From: Hymenobacter terrenus
GTDB lineage: Bacteria; Bacteroidota; Bacteroidia; Cytophagales; Hymenobacteraceae
Direction: 5' to 3'
Length of the DNA stretch: 64,000 bases
NCBI RefSeq assembly: GCF_000972495.1
Contig: NZ_LATM01000006.1
Span: 124,001-188,000, forward strand
Translations under genes and position numbers: made by a program
The notes under the pieces: generated by a model
Seen by the model: the letters and a program-made list of their open reading frames with translations, nothing else
Databases searched by the model: none
What the model was told of the DNA's origin: nothing
Shown: positions 51,750 to 60,389 of the stretch, in pieces
Layout of the letters: every line of letters begins with the position of its first letter
Numbering within the stretch: position 1 is the stretch's first letter

Positions 51750-52777
51750 TGCGGTAGGTGCTGTTTAACTTCTTCCGCCCCGGCCTTACGCACAGCACTT
51801 GACGCCGCTCTGTTGCCTGTTTCCAGTATTTCTGGAAAGGCGGCATCGATACCTTTGGCCAAAGGCGGGCGGAGACGTAGTTGGACTTGATAGCGCAATC
51901 CAGCTACGTAGCTGTTTGCAGTAGCCCCGCGGTGCCAGTCGTCAAAGCCAGAGAGCCGGGTAGCTTGGTTGAAACCATAGTTCAACACCGCATCAGTTGC
52001 AAAGGCCGCGCCACTCACTTTCCCATTCAGCACGGAGCGGTACCCTTGCCCAAAGTCGAGTTTGAAGGCGGCTGAACCAAGAGAAGTAGTTAATAACGGT
52101 GCTCCACTGGCAGACAATATGGATGAAAACCAGTTGATGCGGTCAATAGCATCTAAGGCGTCTCCATGTGCTGCGTAATTCCCTACGCCTTGCCCAACGG
52201 CGTTAGCGCCAAACCGAAGGCCCGCCGCCCGCCAGCCAATCCAGCGCCAGCTTGCGTAGGCGGCTGCTTCTTCCGTAACGATGGCCGTGCTTGCCGCTGC
52301 CGTGCCGGTCACGGCCCCGACCACGGCCACCGCGCCGGCCGTGGAGCGCACGATGGGGTCCAGGCGCATCATGCGGCCAATTTCGCCTGAGTTGGTCGCC
52401 TGCACGTGCGCCTCAAGCTTGGCCAGTGCCGTGGCCGCCGGGCCCACGAAGGTGCTGGGCCGTGAGTGCAGCCCCAGCCGGGCGGGGGAGAGCGGGTGGC
52501 GCAGCTCAGTCAGGTAGCGCTGTAGGCCCCGGGGCAGGTGGTAGCGTCCGTTTTGCCGGGCCAGCAGGTCGGCAGCATGGTCGGCACCGAGCTGGGCGAG
52601 GTAGCGCTGGCCGTTGGCCACCGTGCGGGCCAGTTGCCGGGCCAGCTGCTGCTGGTGCAGCGCCGGGGCCTGGCTGGGCCGGGGGGCAGTGGGGGCGTCG
52701 GGCCGGAAGGTGGGACGGGGGCGCTGGCCGGGGCGGGCCGGGCGCTGGGGCGGGCCGCCGAATCGGGTAGGTTGCAT
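51746..52777 (-). CDS. Candidate TssD-associated effector, unrecognised domain
   Basis: The protein has 343 residues. The first 40 are Pro/Arg-rich (RPARPGQRPRPTFRPDAP). A helical part at about 40-130 follows, then a Gly/Ala-rich hydrophobic region at about 143-165 (GAVAVVGAVTGTAAASTAIV). The region from about 180 to 280 (LRFGANAVGQGVGNYAAHG, SGAPLLTTSLGSAAF, LNGKVSGAAFATDAVLNYG) resembles the pre-toxin/linker regions of polymorphic toxins in this phylum. The last 60 residues are unassigned. It lies 32 bases after a TssD-like gene. I do not recognise a catalytic motif; effector status is inference from place and form. Confidence 0.55.
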   Translation of the reverse strand: MQPTRFGGPPQRPARPGQRPRPTFRPDAPTAPRPSQAPALHQQQLARQLARTVANGQRYLAQLGADHAADLLARQNGRYHLPRGLQRYLTELRHPLSPARLGLHSRPSTFVGPAATALAKLEAHVQATNSGEIGRMMRLDPIVRSTAGAVAVVGAVTGTAAASTAIVTEEAAAYASWRWIGWRAAGLRFGANAVGQGVGNYAAHGDALDAIDRINWFSSILSASGAPLLTTSLGSAAFKLDFGQGYRSVLNGKVSGAAFATDAVLNYGFNQATRLSGFDDWHRGATANSYVAGLRYQVQLRLRPPLAKGIDAAFPEILETGNRAASSAVRKAGAEEVKQHLPQ

Positions 52778-52809
52778 GGGAAAGAAGGAGGGGGAAGAAG
52801 GGAGCGGCC

Positions 52810-53241
52810 TTACTGGCCCTGGCCCCAGGTAGAGAGAAACTCGGTGCCGTGCTTGTTGATGCGGGCGGCCGTGATGCTGAGCTGCACGAAGAAGGCGACG
52901 TGGCCGCTGTCATCGGTCTGGAAATGCTCGGCGTAGCTCACGCAGTAGGCCTGTTCCAGGTGCAGCACCAGCGAGGGCCGGATGCCGTCGACATCGCGGA
53001 AGACGAGGCTGCACGTCAGGGCCTGCTGGGGGTCTTTGGCCCAGGCCACGAGCCGGGCATCGGGGGGCGGGGGCAGGATGAGCTGAAACTCGCCGGCGTA
53101 GGGGCGGGTGGTGGGGCGGCCCTGCGGGTCCACATCCTGGTGCATGTGCTGGGTGCACACGTCCACCAGGTAGCGGGGGTGGGTAGGGTCGGCGAGCAGG
53201 GCCGGGGGGCCGAGCAGGAGGGTAGCGTGGAAGGAAGCCAT
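52810..53241 (-). CDS. TssD/Hcp-like tube protein, paralogue 2
   Basis: The protein has 143 residues. It follows the Bacteroidota TssD pattern: a small beta barrel with an N-terminal strand, HQDVDPQGRPTTRPYAGEFQLIL, RLVAWAKDP, then SLVLHLEQAYCVSYAEHFQ and AFFVQLSITAARIN..GTEF. Hcp/TssD forms the inner tube of type VI or related contractile injection systems and may carry effectors. The ATG at 53241 is chosen because MASFHATL starts the fold. It is 23 bases after TssD 1 and only distantly similar to it. Confidence 0.75.
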   Translation of the reverse strand: MASFHATLLLGPPALLADPTHPRYLVDVCTQHMHQDVDPQGRPTTRPYAGEFQLILPPPPDARLVAWAKDPQQALTCSLVFRDVDGIRPSLVLHLEQAYCVSYAEHFQTDDSGHVAFFVQLSITAARINKHGTEFLSTWGQGQ

Positions 53242-53264
53242 CGTAGCTGGAAGAGAAAAAGCGG

Positions 53265-53666
53265 TTAGAGGTGGGGCCAATGATTGGTGATTTCGACTTC
53301 CTCATCAATCAGCAGGCGATTGGCCGAGATGAGCACCGACATCGTGGTGGCGCGGCCCACCCCCGTCGAGTTGAAATACAAGCCCTCGCTCACGCAGTAA
53401 GCATCCCAGAACGCCACGGTGCGCAAGCGGCGGCCATCGGTGCTGGTCACCTCCAGGCGGCCGTTGCGCCGCTTGGTGGCGTCGCTCATCCAGGCGTCGA
53501 GCAGGGGGTGGTGCAGGTGGTCGAGCACGAGGTGCAGCTGGCCGGCGAAGATGCTGTTTTCCGGGCGGCTTTGCTCGGTGATTGCTTGCACGACGGCCCA
53601 GTGGTAGTCCAGCACGGGCCAGGAAACAGACTCTACGTCCAGATGTAGCTTAGCAGTAAATGCCAT
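53265..53666 (-). CDS. TssD/Hcp-like tube protein, paralogue 1
   Basis: The protein has 133 residues. MAFTAKLHLD opens the fold, then FAGQLHLVLDHLHHPLLDAWMSDATKRRNGRLEV, and VAFWDAYCVSEGLYFNST to TTMSVLISANRLLI, closely following the TssD consensus of LEWM, FEDAYLV and MTxxxTISA. It begins an operon of four genes: two TssD proteins, the candidate effector and the candidate immunity protein. No sheath, baseplate or ATPase gene is in the window, so this is an orphan tube module. The promoter element TATATTTG is 29 bases upstream. Confidence 0.8.
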   Translation of the reverse strand: MAFTAKLHLDVESVSWPVLDYHWAVVQAITEQSRPENSIFAGQLHLVLDHLHHPLLDAWMSDATKRRNGRLEVTSTDGRRLRTVAFWDAYCVSEGLYFNSTGVGRATTMSVLISANRLLIDEEVEITNHWPHL

Positions 53667-53694
53667 AAGGATAGACTTATTTAGTTTATAGCAT

Positions 53695-53702
53695 CAAATA
53701 TA
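53695..53702 (-). promoter_or_regulatory. -7 element of the TssD operon
   Basis: TATATTTG on the minus strand matches TAnnTTTG, 29 bases before the ATG at 53666. A -33 TTG is not clear. Confidence 0.45.
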
Positions 53703-53755
53703 CTGACTGTTATCGCGGAGCAGACCCGCGACAGGCCGCCGCTCCTCCGAAAGCC

Positions 53756-53838
53756 AGGTAGGGAAAATTTATTCATCAGCAATAATTCCCTACCAACTTG
53801 GTAGGGAATTATTGCTGATGAATAAATTTTCCCTACCT
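53756..53838. repeat. Perfect 83-bp palindrome
   Basis: Arms of 41 bases (53756-53796 and 53798-53838) are exact complements around a single C at 53797. Each half is itself bounded by GGTAGGGAA and TTCCCTACC, so the structure is two inverted units of about 38 bases. It lies between the divergent TssD operon and the von Willebrand A gene, with no gene in 53667-54038 otherwise. A shorter pair, GGAGC at 53717 and GCTCC at 53741, lies beside it. Confidence 0.95.
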
Positions 53839-54038
53839 GCATGGCCAACCCATCGGGCCCAATAAGACTGATGAACGGGAAGAGTGCGAGCCGGCGTGGG
53901 GCCACTGTGAGAAGGGAGAGGAGATGGCAAACTGTTCTGGCGCCCATCGACGGCCTTCCGGTAATTTTTAGGAGCTGCGTGTGCAATTGAATACGGGGTG
54001 GCATCAGCAGGTTATTCCTCACCTAATCCGTCGTTGCC

Positions 54039-56135
54039 ATGAAGAACCCGTTGCTGTTGCCGCTTCTCACTGTGCTGCTGGGAGCGTTGCCTGCCGCTGC
54101 CCAATCGACTCCCCGCCCCGGCCTCGTCGGTAATCCACCGTTGGTGAATACCGCCAAAGATTGGGTGGTATCCGGCCTGGTCCGCGACCAGGGCACCAGG
54201 CAGCCGCTGCCCGGCGTGAGCGTGATAATCAAGGGCACCAACCTGGGCACTAGTACCGATGCTCAGGGCCGCTACTCGCTCATGGTGCCCGCTGCGGCGA
54301 AGGCCGTGCTGCTGTTCAACACCATTGGCTACCTACCGGCGGTGCGGGCCGTGGGCAAGCTCCACACCCTTGACGTGGCGCTGCAAGCGGCCCACCGGCA
54401 GCTGAATGAAGTAGTGGTGACCGGTAACGCTGTGCAGCACAAACAAGAAGTGGCCGGTTCCATCTCATCGGTGTTGCAGGGCCAGGCTACGGGCGTCCAG
54501 ATACAGGGGGCGGCATCCCCCGGCAGCGCCTCCCGGGTGGCCATCCGGGGCGGCATAGCCCATTCGGTTGCCAAAGCAAAGCGGGCAGCCCCAGCGCGAG
54601 ACATGGTTGTCGCCGATTATGAGTCCCTCGCAGGCAGCGCTTATCCATCGGCCCCCATGCCTGTGCTGCCCGGCCGCGAGGAAGCCGGCGCCAGTGATAC
54701 TTACGCCAAAGTGAAGGAAAACGCCTTTTCCGTGGTGAAAAACGCGCCGCTCAGCACCTTTTCCCTGGATGTGGATAATGCTTCGTACACCAACGTCCGC
54801 CGCTTCCTGAACGAGGGCCAGCTGCCCCCGCGCGATGCCGTGCGGGTGGAAGAAATGCTCAACTACTTCCGCTACGAGTACGCCGCGCCGCCCGCCACTT
54901 CGCCCGCCCCGGTGCGCATCAGCACCGAGCTGGCCGTGTGCCCCTGGAACCCGGCGCACCAGCTCGCCCGCATCGGCATTCAAGCCAAGAAGGTAGAAAC
55001 GGCCAAGCTGCCGCCCGCCAACCTGGTTTTTCTGGTCGATGTATCCGGCTCGATGGAAGGCCCCGACCGCCTGCCCCTGGTGCAGGCCGGCCTGAAGCTG
55101 CTGGTGAAGCAGCTGCGGCCCCAGGACCACGTGGCGCTGGTGGCCTACGCCGGCTCGGCCGGCCTGGTGCTGCCGCCCACCCCCGGCGACCAGCCCCAGG
55201 TCATCCTCGATGCTATTGAGCGCCTCCAGGCGGGCGGCTCCACGGCCGGCGGTGCGGGCCTGCGCCTGGCCTATTCCACGGCCAAGCAAAGCTTCCGTAA
55301 GGATGGTAACAACCGCGTTATCCTGGCCACTGATGGCGATTTCAACGTGGGCGAAAGCAGCGACCAGGCCATGGAGCAGCTCATCGTGGACCAGCGCGAA
55401 AGCGGCATCTTTCTTACCGTGCTGGGCTGCGGACGCGGCAACCTGCGCGATGCTCGCATGGAAACCCTGGCTGATAAAGGCAACGGCAACTATGCCTACC
55501 TCGACAACCTCGACGAAGCCGGCCGGGTGCTGGTGGCGCAGTTCGGCGGCACGCTCTTCACGGTGGCCAAGGACGTGAAGCTGCAAATTGAATTCAACCC
55601 CGCCCGCGTGGCCAACTACCGCCTCGTAGGCTACGAAAACCGCCTGCTTGAAGCCGAGGATTTCAACAACGACCGCAAAGACGCCGGCGAGCTGGGCGCG
55701 GGCCACACCGTCACGGCCCTCTACGAAATAGTGCCCGTGGGCAGCAGCCAGCCCCTGATTGACGACCTCAAATACCAACCGGCCAAAACCACCACGGCCA
55801 CCATGCAGCAGTTCATCACCAACGACGTGCTGACCGTGAAGCTGCGCTACAAAGAGCCGCAGGGCAACACCAGCAAGCTCCTCGCCCAGCCGCTGGTGGG
55901 GGCCCCGGCCAGCATCGAGAAGGCCTCGCCCGACTTCCGCTTTGCCGCTGCCGTGGCCCAGTTCGGCATGCTGCTGCGCCAAAGCGAGCAGCGCGGCACC
56001 GCCACCTGGGTCGCCACCGAGCAGCTGGCCAATGGTGCCCGCGGCACCGACGCCGACGGCTACCGCGCCGAGCTGGTTCGCCTCGTGCGCCTCGCCGAGG
56101 GCCTGAGCGGCAGCGGCGCCGTGGGCAAACGGTAA
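54039..56135 (+). CDS. von Willebrand factor A protein with carboxypeptidase-like and plug-like N-terminus
   Basis: The protein has 698 residues. A signal peptide ends ALPAAAQ. A carboxypeptidase-regulatory domain is at about 45-115 (VSGLVRDQGTRQPLPGVSVI). A short TonB-plug-like part follows (LNEVVVTGNAVQHKQEVAG, VQIQGAASPGSASRVAIRGG), but no barrel. A YfbK-type region has FSLDVDNASYTNVRRFLNEG and VRVEEMLNYFRYEY near 245-290. The vWA domain has the metal site DVSGSMEGPDRL near residue 333 and TDGDFNVGESS near 430. A C-terminal beta domain follows. It is secreted or on the surface, and probably binds proteins. Confidence 0.9.
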   Translation: MKNPLLLPLLTVLLGALPAAAQSTPRPGLVGNPPLVNTAKDWVVSGLVRDQGTRQPLPGVSVIIKGTNLGTSTDAQGRYSLMVPAAAKAVLLFNTIGYLPAVRAVGKLHTLDVALQAAHRQLNEVVVTGNAVQHKQEVAGSISSVLQGQATGVQIQGAASPGSASRVAIRGGIAHSVAKAKRAAPARDMVVADYESLAGSAYPSAPMPVLPGREEAGASDTYAKVKENAFSVVKNAPLSTFSLDVDNASYTNVRRFLNEGQLPPRDAVRVEEMLNYFRYEYAAPPATSPAPVRISTELAVCPWNPAHQLARIGIQAKKVETAKLPPANLVFLVDVSGSMEGPDRLPLVQAGLKLLVKQLRPQDHVALVAYAGSAGLVLPPTPGDQPQVILDAIERLQAGGSTAGGAGLRLAYSTAKQSFRKDGNNRVILATDGDFNVGESSDQAMEQLIVDQRESGIFLTVLGCGRGNLRDARMETLADKGNGNYAYLDNLDEAGRVLVAQFGGTLFTVAKDVKLQIEFNPARVANYRLVGYENRLLEAEDFNNDRKDAGELGAGHTVTALYEIVPVGSSQPLIDDLKYQPAKTTTATMQQFITNDVLTVKLRYKEPQGNTSKLLAQPLVGAPASIEKASPDFRFAAAVAQFGMLLRQSEQRGTATWVATEQLANGARGTDADGYRAELVRLVRLAEGLSGSGAVGKR

Positions 56136-56171
56136 AGTAGCGCGAACTACCGCGTTTGCGCTATTAACCAG

Positions 56172-56203
56172 AAAGGCCCCACCGTTGCAGCGGTGGGGCC
56201 TTT
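56172..56203 (+). terminator. Intrinsic terminator after the vWA gene
   Basis: Perfect 13-base arms (56172-56184 and 56191-56203), a six-base loop and a run of T. Confidence 0.92.
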
Positions 56204-56288
56204 TTAATAACCTATTTCGAATGCTTACCCGAACAATACGTGGAAACGGATAGGGAAATAGAATGGCCGTTAATCAGCCCTAGCGCGG

Positions 56289-57098
56289 TTAGAAGGAGTA
56301 GTTCAGGCCAACTTTGAGAACCCGGTTCTGGGCGTCGAAGCGGTTGCCAGAGTCGATGGACGTCAGGCCGTAGTCGTAGCCGGCGCTCAGGCCCAGGCCG
56401 TTGTCGAACTGGTAACCCAGGCCCCCCACAGCGGCAAAGTCAACTTTGCGCAGCTGATTCGAGACGTCGAAATCCTGCTTGTAGGCGGTGAAACCCAGCG
56501 CACCCGCTTCAACCCGGGCCTTGCCGCTGACCAGGAACGAGGCCTGCGGACCAGCATAGATATAAAAGCCTGGGGTGATGAAGACCTTGGCCAGCACCGG
56601 CACGTCGATGTAAGCGAGGCGGGCCGTACCAGTCACCTGCGTGTTGAGAAAATCGAGGGCGGGCACGGGGACGGTACCTTTTAGTACGGTGCCTTTTTCG
56701 GAGTAGGAAACGCCGGGCTCGATGGCGAAGCTGGGGCCGATGGGCAGCGTGGCATACAAGCCAGCGTAGAAGCCGGGGCGCATGTTGCGGGTAATGGCCC
56801 CGTCCGGAGCATAACCGGCCAATTGCGTAAAGCTTTTCACGGCATCACCCTGCAAGTCGGCCACGTTCAAACCAGCTCGAAAGCCAAACCGAACACTGGA
56901 ATTGCTGCTGGCGGGGGCTGAATATACCGGCTGCCGGTTCACCGGGGCCCGGTAGACCGGAGCGGTGGCGCGGGGCAGCGAGTTGGCTTTGGAAGTGCCG
57001 TAAGAATCGCGCCGGGCCTGGGCCGAGGCCGAACCAGCAACTGCAGAAATCAATAGGCAAGCCGCGGCCAGGCCGCCCGAAAGGCGTGAAATTTTCAT
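56289..57098 (-). CDS. Outer-membrane beta-barrel protein (PorT-like)
   Basis: The protein has 269 residues. A signal peptide ends AGSASAQ. A Pro/Ser/Tyr-rich linker follows to about residue 65. Then come eight or more amphipathic strands: VRFGFRAGLNVADLQG, RPGFYAGLYATLPI, FAIEPGVSYSEKG, LAYIDVPVLAKVFI, FYIYAGPQASFLVSG, AAVGGLGYQFDNGLGLSAGYDYGL and the final RVLKVGLNYSF with terminal Phe, as needed for BAM recognition. The pattern is that of the PorT-like barrel family. The ATG at 57098 begins the signal peptide. Confidence 0.9.
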   Translation of the reverse strand: MKISRLSGGLAAACLLISAVAGSASAQARRDSYGTSKANSLPRATAPVYRAPVNRQPVYSAPASSNSSVRFGFRAGLNVADLQGDAVKSFTQLAGYAPDGAITRNMRPGFYAGLYATLPIGPSFAIEPGVSYSEKGTVLKGTVPVPALDFLNTQVTGTARLAYIDVPVLAKVFITPGFYIYAGPQASFLVSGKARVEAGALGFTAYKQDFDVSNQLRKVDFAAVGGLGYQFDNGLGLSAGYDYGLTSIDSGNRFDAQNRVLKVGLNYSF

Positions 57099-57319
57099 AA
57101 CCGAAAGAATGGAGGTGGGTGAAAGAAGCTGGCTCCGTCCGTACCGGGCGAGGTGCCCGGCGAGTGGGCCGATGACAGGATGCATTGCAAAACCGTGCCA
57201 AATTCACGCCGCCCGGCTCACCGCCCTACTCCGCTCCGCCGCTTAATCCGACCAACACGGGGATTTTGCTGATTAAACGCTGCCCTAAATAGACCAACTA
57301 CTCCCATCCAAAAAATAAG

Positions 57320-57357
57320 AAAAAGCCGGACCGCCCACAAGGCAACCCGGCTTTTTC
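57320..57357 (-). terminator. Intrinsic terminator after the T9SS cargo gene
   Basis: Arms GAAAAAGCCGG and CCGGCTTTTTC (57320-57329 and 57347-57357) with a 17-base loop give T-runs on either strand. Confidence 0.8.
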
Positions 57358-57380
57358 CAGCCATGAATTAGAATTTGATG

Positions 57381-60269
57381 CTATTCGCGCACCACCTGGC
57401 GGCTACTGGCTGGGCCCGTAGCTGGCGTAATGCGCAGCATGTAGACGCCCGCCGCCAGACTGCGCAAGTCGAGGGTCTGGCGTAGGATTCCGGCCGGGAC
57501 GGTTAGGGTTTGCTTGCGGATAGGGCGGCCCAGCACATCGAGCAGCTCGAGGCGCACGGGGCCGCCGGTGGGCAAGTTGGCTGTTATCGTAATGGCCTCG
57601 GTGGCAGGGTTGGGATAGACTTCCCAGGCGGGAGCATCGTGGCGGGCCAGGGCGGCCGTGGGCAGCAGCACGGCGGTCGTGACCGTATTGGTCACGATGG
57701 GGTCGTTGTAGTCAAATACAATACTGGCGCTGTTGGGAATGGTTTCGCCGATGGTCAGGGTCGTACGAGGCTGCACGCGGAACCGCACGAAGCCCTGCGA
57801 GCGAATAACGTCCTGGTTGCGGTAGGGCAGCTTGATGTTGAGGAAGCGCACCGTGAGCAGGCCCGTGCCGCTCAGGCTCCAGATGCAGTTGTGCGACTGA
57901 GCCACCAGCTGCAGGCTGGCCAAGTTGAGCTTGCGGAAATCCAGCATATCGGTGACCACCACGGTGAAAGCCGTGTCGGTGCCCATGTTCTGGAAACGAA
58001 TAGTGTAGTCCAGCGGCAGGCCTGCGGCCACCTGGGCCGGAGTAAGCCGCTGGTAGTTGACGGTAAGGTCGTTGGGGTCGAAGGAGCCAGTCACGGTCTG
58101 AATGGCAGTAGTCGAGTTATCGGCGGGCACCATGTCGCCTGCCAGCGACGCGGTGGCCGTAGAGGTGAGCTGGGTACCCAAGGGTATATTCACGGGGAGG
58201 CTGAACAGCACATCGAACTCGCGGCGGCCAAATGGGGCCAGGTTCGCATAGCTCCACGTCACGGTTTGGCCGGTTTGGCTGCCGTTGGGGGTGCTGCTCA
58301 CGTAGAGGGCCCGGCTATCGAGCGTGGCCGTGGCCGTGCCGCTGGCCGTGGTGGTACCCACGTTTTCGACCGTGGCGCGGTAGCGGGTGACGAAACCAGG
58401 CCGCGCCGCCCCATAAGGCGTGAGGGTAACGCGCACGTCGGCCTGGTTGGCAATGGGCTGAAAGCCGAAGTGGCGGGCCGCATCTACGCGGCCGAAGCCC
58501 ACGAAGTTACCTGTGTAAGGCCCCGTAGTAGGCTGGGTAACGGCGTAGTGCAACGGCGGTACCGGTACCGCCAATGAGTAGGAGCCGGCCCCGACGTACA
58601 CATTGAAAAACCCCTGCGTATCAAACGTGCCCAAGCGAGTGGTAGTGGGCTGAACGGCTTGCAAAACCACGTTGTGCGGGAACGCGCCTTCGTTCGCGTC
58701 ACGCACGCCGTTGCCATTAGCATCGAGGTATATCTGCCCGCGTATGGTGTTGTGCTTCGTGCCAATGCGGGCCACGCTGATGCCGGCCCCGACCTGCGTG
58801 AAGTCTCCTAATAGGAAAGTGGGGGGCGTGAAGCCGTTGTTGCCCGCCGCCGGATTGGGCGAAAAAGAACCGGGGGCCGTCACGAAGTAAACATTGCCCC
58901 GCACATCAAGGCCCAGGGCTACTGCTTCGTTGTACGAAGACGTCCGCTGGGGATTAGGGTCGCCGGCGTTGCGACTACCCGTTACCCATTGCGGTACTCC
59001 CGCCACATTAAAGTGAATAAGGCTCTCCTCATACTTGCGCAGCTCAAAATTGCCGATAGTGACAACTTGCGAGCTTAGCGACGAGTTGGGAACCGCCACT
59101 ACGGTTACTTCATTGTTGGCATCTACTACCAGCATAGTTGCCCCGCCTAAGGAATCAGGCGTGCTTAGCGCCGATTGGTTAGTCGCCCAAAGCAGCGAGC
59201 CAGTCGTGGAGTACTTCGCCACGCTGATTCCCTTGGTGCTTCTACCCGCCACGTAGTAATTGCCGGCCTGATCGGCCGCCGCGGCGTTCACACTGGGTAC
59301 CGGCCCGTTGGGCGTACCGCCGAGTTGGCCGGGCCGAATCCATGTCAGGGTCCCGGCGGGGCTTACAGTTGCAATAAAGTCGTCGAAGGTATTGAGCGGT
59401 TGGCGGCTGGGGAGCACCGGCGGATTGCCAGGGCTGCCGAAGTAGAGGTCTTGATTGAAAGTGCCAAACAGCAGGCAGCCGCCATCGGCCCGCGGCCCCA
59501 CCTTCAGGCTACCAATACCCGAAGGCGAACGATAGCCCGGACGCGTAAGGGCTCGTGGCAAGGGGGTGCCACGAAGCCGTCGTACCCATTCGCCGGAGCC
59601 CGCCGCGTTATTGCCCACCAAAAACATTTCGGTCGAATCGATTGCCATGCCCCCAATGGTCGTGTTGCCGACACCTTGATTTGGAGATGATGTAGCGCCA
59701 GCCAGGTAGCAGTTGCCAAGCTGGTCCACCGTTAAATTGGCACTAAAATTTATGTTGCTGGTCGGCAGAGGACGTATCCAGAGCAGATTGCCGTTGCGGT
59801 CGCATTTACCGTAGAAGCCCGCGCTACTGCCGGCCGGAATACTAGCCGCACCGGTTATCGGCACGCCACCCCAAGTGGCGTTGGCGGAAAGACTACCCGT
59901 AATAAAAAAGCCGCCGTTCACAGGGTCCGCTTTAAGGCCGTTGGATGTACCTAGTGGCACCTGCACCCCCCGTAGTGGCCTTATCCAGACAACGGCTCCC
60001 GTCGAATCGTATCTCACGATTTGATACCCGCTGCGGACATTGCCGGGGTGCCGCACTATCCGTCTACCTACGCGGGCACTGTCTACGAAGCTGAAAACGG
60101 CATAGGTATGACCGGCCGGATCGGTGGTCGCGCCCAAACCGACGCTGCCGTTATTGCCTAGGTTGTGCGCTAGCTGGGCCCACTCAAACACCTGGCTCAT
60201 CCCTCGCAGGTGCCCAACCAGTAACAGCCCGAGCAGTAATAATAGAGTGCGTAGCAGTTTCATTATCAT
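57381..60269 (-). CDS. Secreted T9SS cargo with repeat, DUF7619-like and sorting domains
   Basis: The protein has 962 residues. After a signal peptide (LLLLLGLLLVGHLRGMSQ) come many SBBP/quinoprotein-like repeats to about residue 490, each with a W/Y..G..LW..-type strand (GNLLWIRPL, GTLTWIRPG, GSLLWATN). A SdrD-like segment with DANGNGVRDANEGAFP is near 520. DUF11-type strands follow, and a DUF7619-type domain (FDPNDLTVNYQRLTP, YTIRFQNMGTDTAF). The C-terminal sorting domain is WEVYPNPATEAITITANLP to LAAGVYMLRIT. The last domain sends it through the T9SS to the surface. Start at 60269 or two codons later (60263). Confidence 0.92.
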   Translation of the reverse strand: MIMKLLRTLLLLLGLLLVGHLRGMSQVFEWAQLAHNLGNNGSVGLGATTDPAGHTYAVFSFVDSARVGRRIVRHPGNVRSGYQIVRYDSTGAVVWIRPLRGVQVPLGTSNGLKADPVNGGFFITGSLSANATWGGVPITGAASIPAGSSAGFYGKCDRNGNLLWIRPLPTSNINFSANLTVDQLGNCYLAGATSSPNQGVGNTTIGGMAIDSTEMFLVGNNAAGSGEWVRRLRGTPLPRALTRPGYRSPSGIGSLKVGPRADGGCLLFGTFNQDLYFGSPGNPPVLPSRQPLNTFDDFIATVSPAGTLTWIRPGQLGGTPNGPVPSVNAAAADQAGNYYVAGRSTKGISVAKYSTTGSLLWATNQSALSTPDSLGGATMLVVDANNEVTVVAVPNSSLSSQVVTIGNFELRKYEESLIHFNVAGVPQWVTGSRNAGDPNPQRTSSYNEAVALGLDVRGNVYFVTAPGSFSPNPAAGNNGFTPPTFLLGDFTQVGAGISVARIGTKHNTIRGQIYLDANGNGVRDANEGAFPHNVVLQAVQPTTTRLGTFDTQGFFNVYVGAGSYSLAVPVPPLHYAVTQPTTGPYTGNFVGFGRVDAARHFGFQPIANQADVRVTLTPYGAARPGFVTRYRATVENVGTTTASGTATATLDSRALYVSSTPNGSQTGQTVTWSYANLAPFGRREFDVLFSLPVNIPLGTQLTSTATASLAGDMVPADNSTTAIQTVTGSFDPNDLTVNYQRLTPAQVAAGLPLDYTIRFQNMGTDTAFTVVVTDMLDFRKLNLASLQLVAQSHNCIWSLSGTGLLTVRFLNIKLPYRNQDVIRSQGFVRFRVQPRTTLTIGETIPNSASIVFDYNDPIVTNTVTTAVLLPTAALARHDAPAWEVYPNPATEAITITANLPTGGPVRLELLDVLGRPIRKQTLTVPAGILRQTLDLRSLAAGVYMLRITPATGPASSRQVVRE

Positions 60270-60296
60270 CTAACTAAGTAAGGTGGAGTAAAGTGA

Positions 60297-60328
60297 AACC
60301 CCTTCGCCGTAGCCCGAACGAAGGGGTT
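60297..60328 (-). terminator. Hairpin after the anti-sigma/beta-barrel gene
   Basis: Perfect ten-base arms AACCCCTTCG (60297-60306) and its complement (60319-60328) with a 12-base loop. There is little T-run. Confidence 0.55.
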
Positions 60329-60389
60329 GTCGTTTCTAAAAAACCAGACCAGACCATCGTCAGAAAGGCTGCTGGACAGTCAATTATTT

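Noticed and set aside
53756..53838. Reading the 83-bp palindrome as an insertion sequence end pair
   Set aside because: There is no transposase or cargo between the arms, and no target duplication is visible.
54465..55982. A 505-codon open frame opposite the vWA gene
   Set aside because: Same reason: it is the antisense shadow of a well-supported gene and has no recognisable motif.
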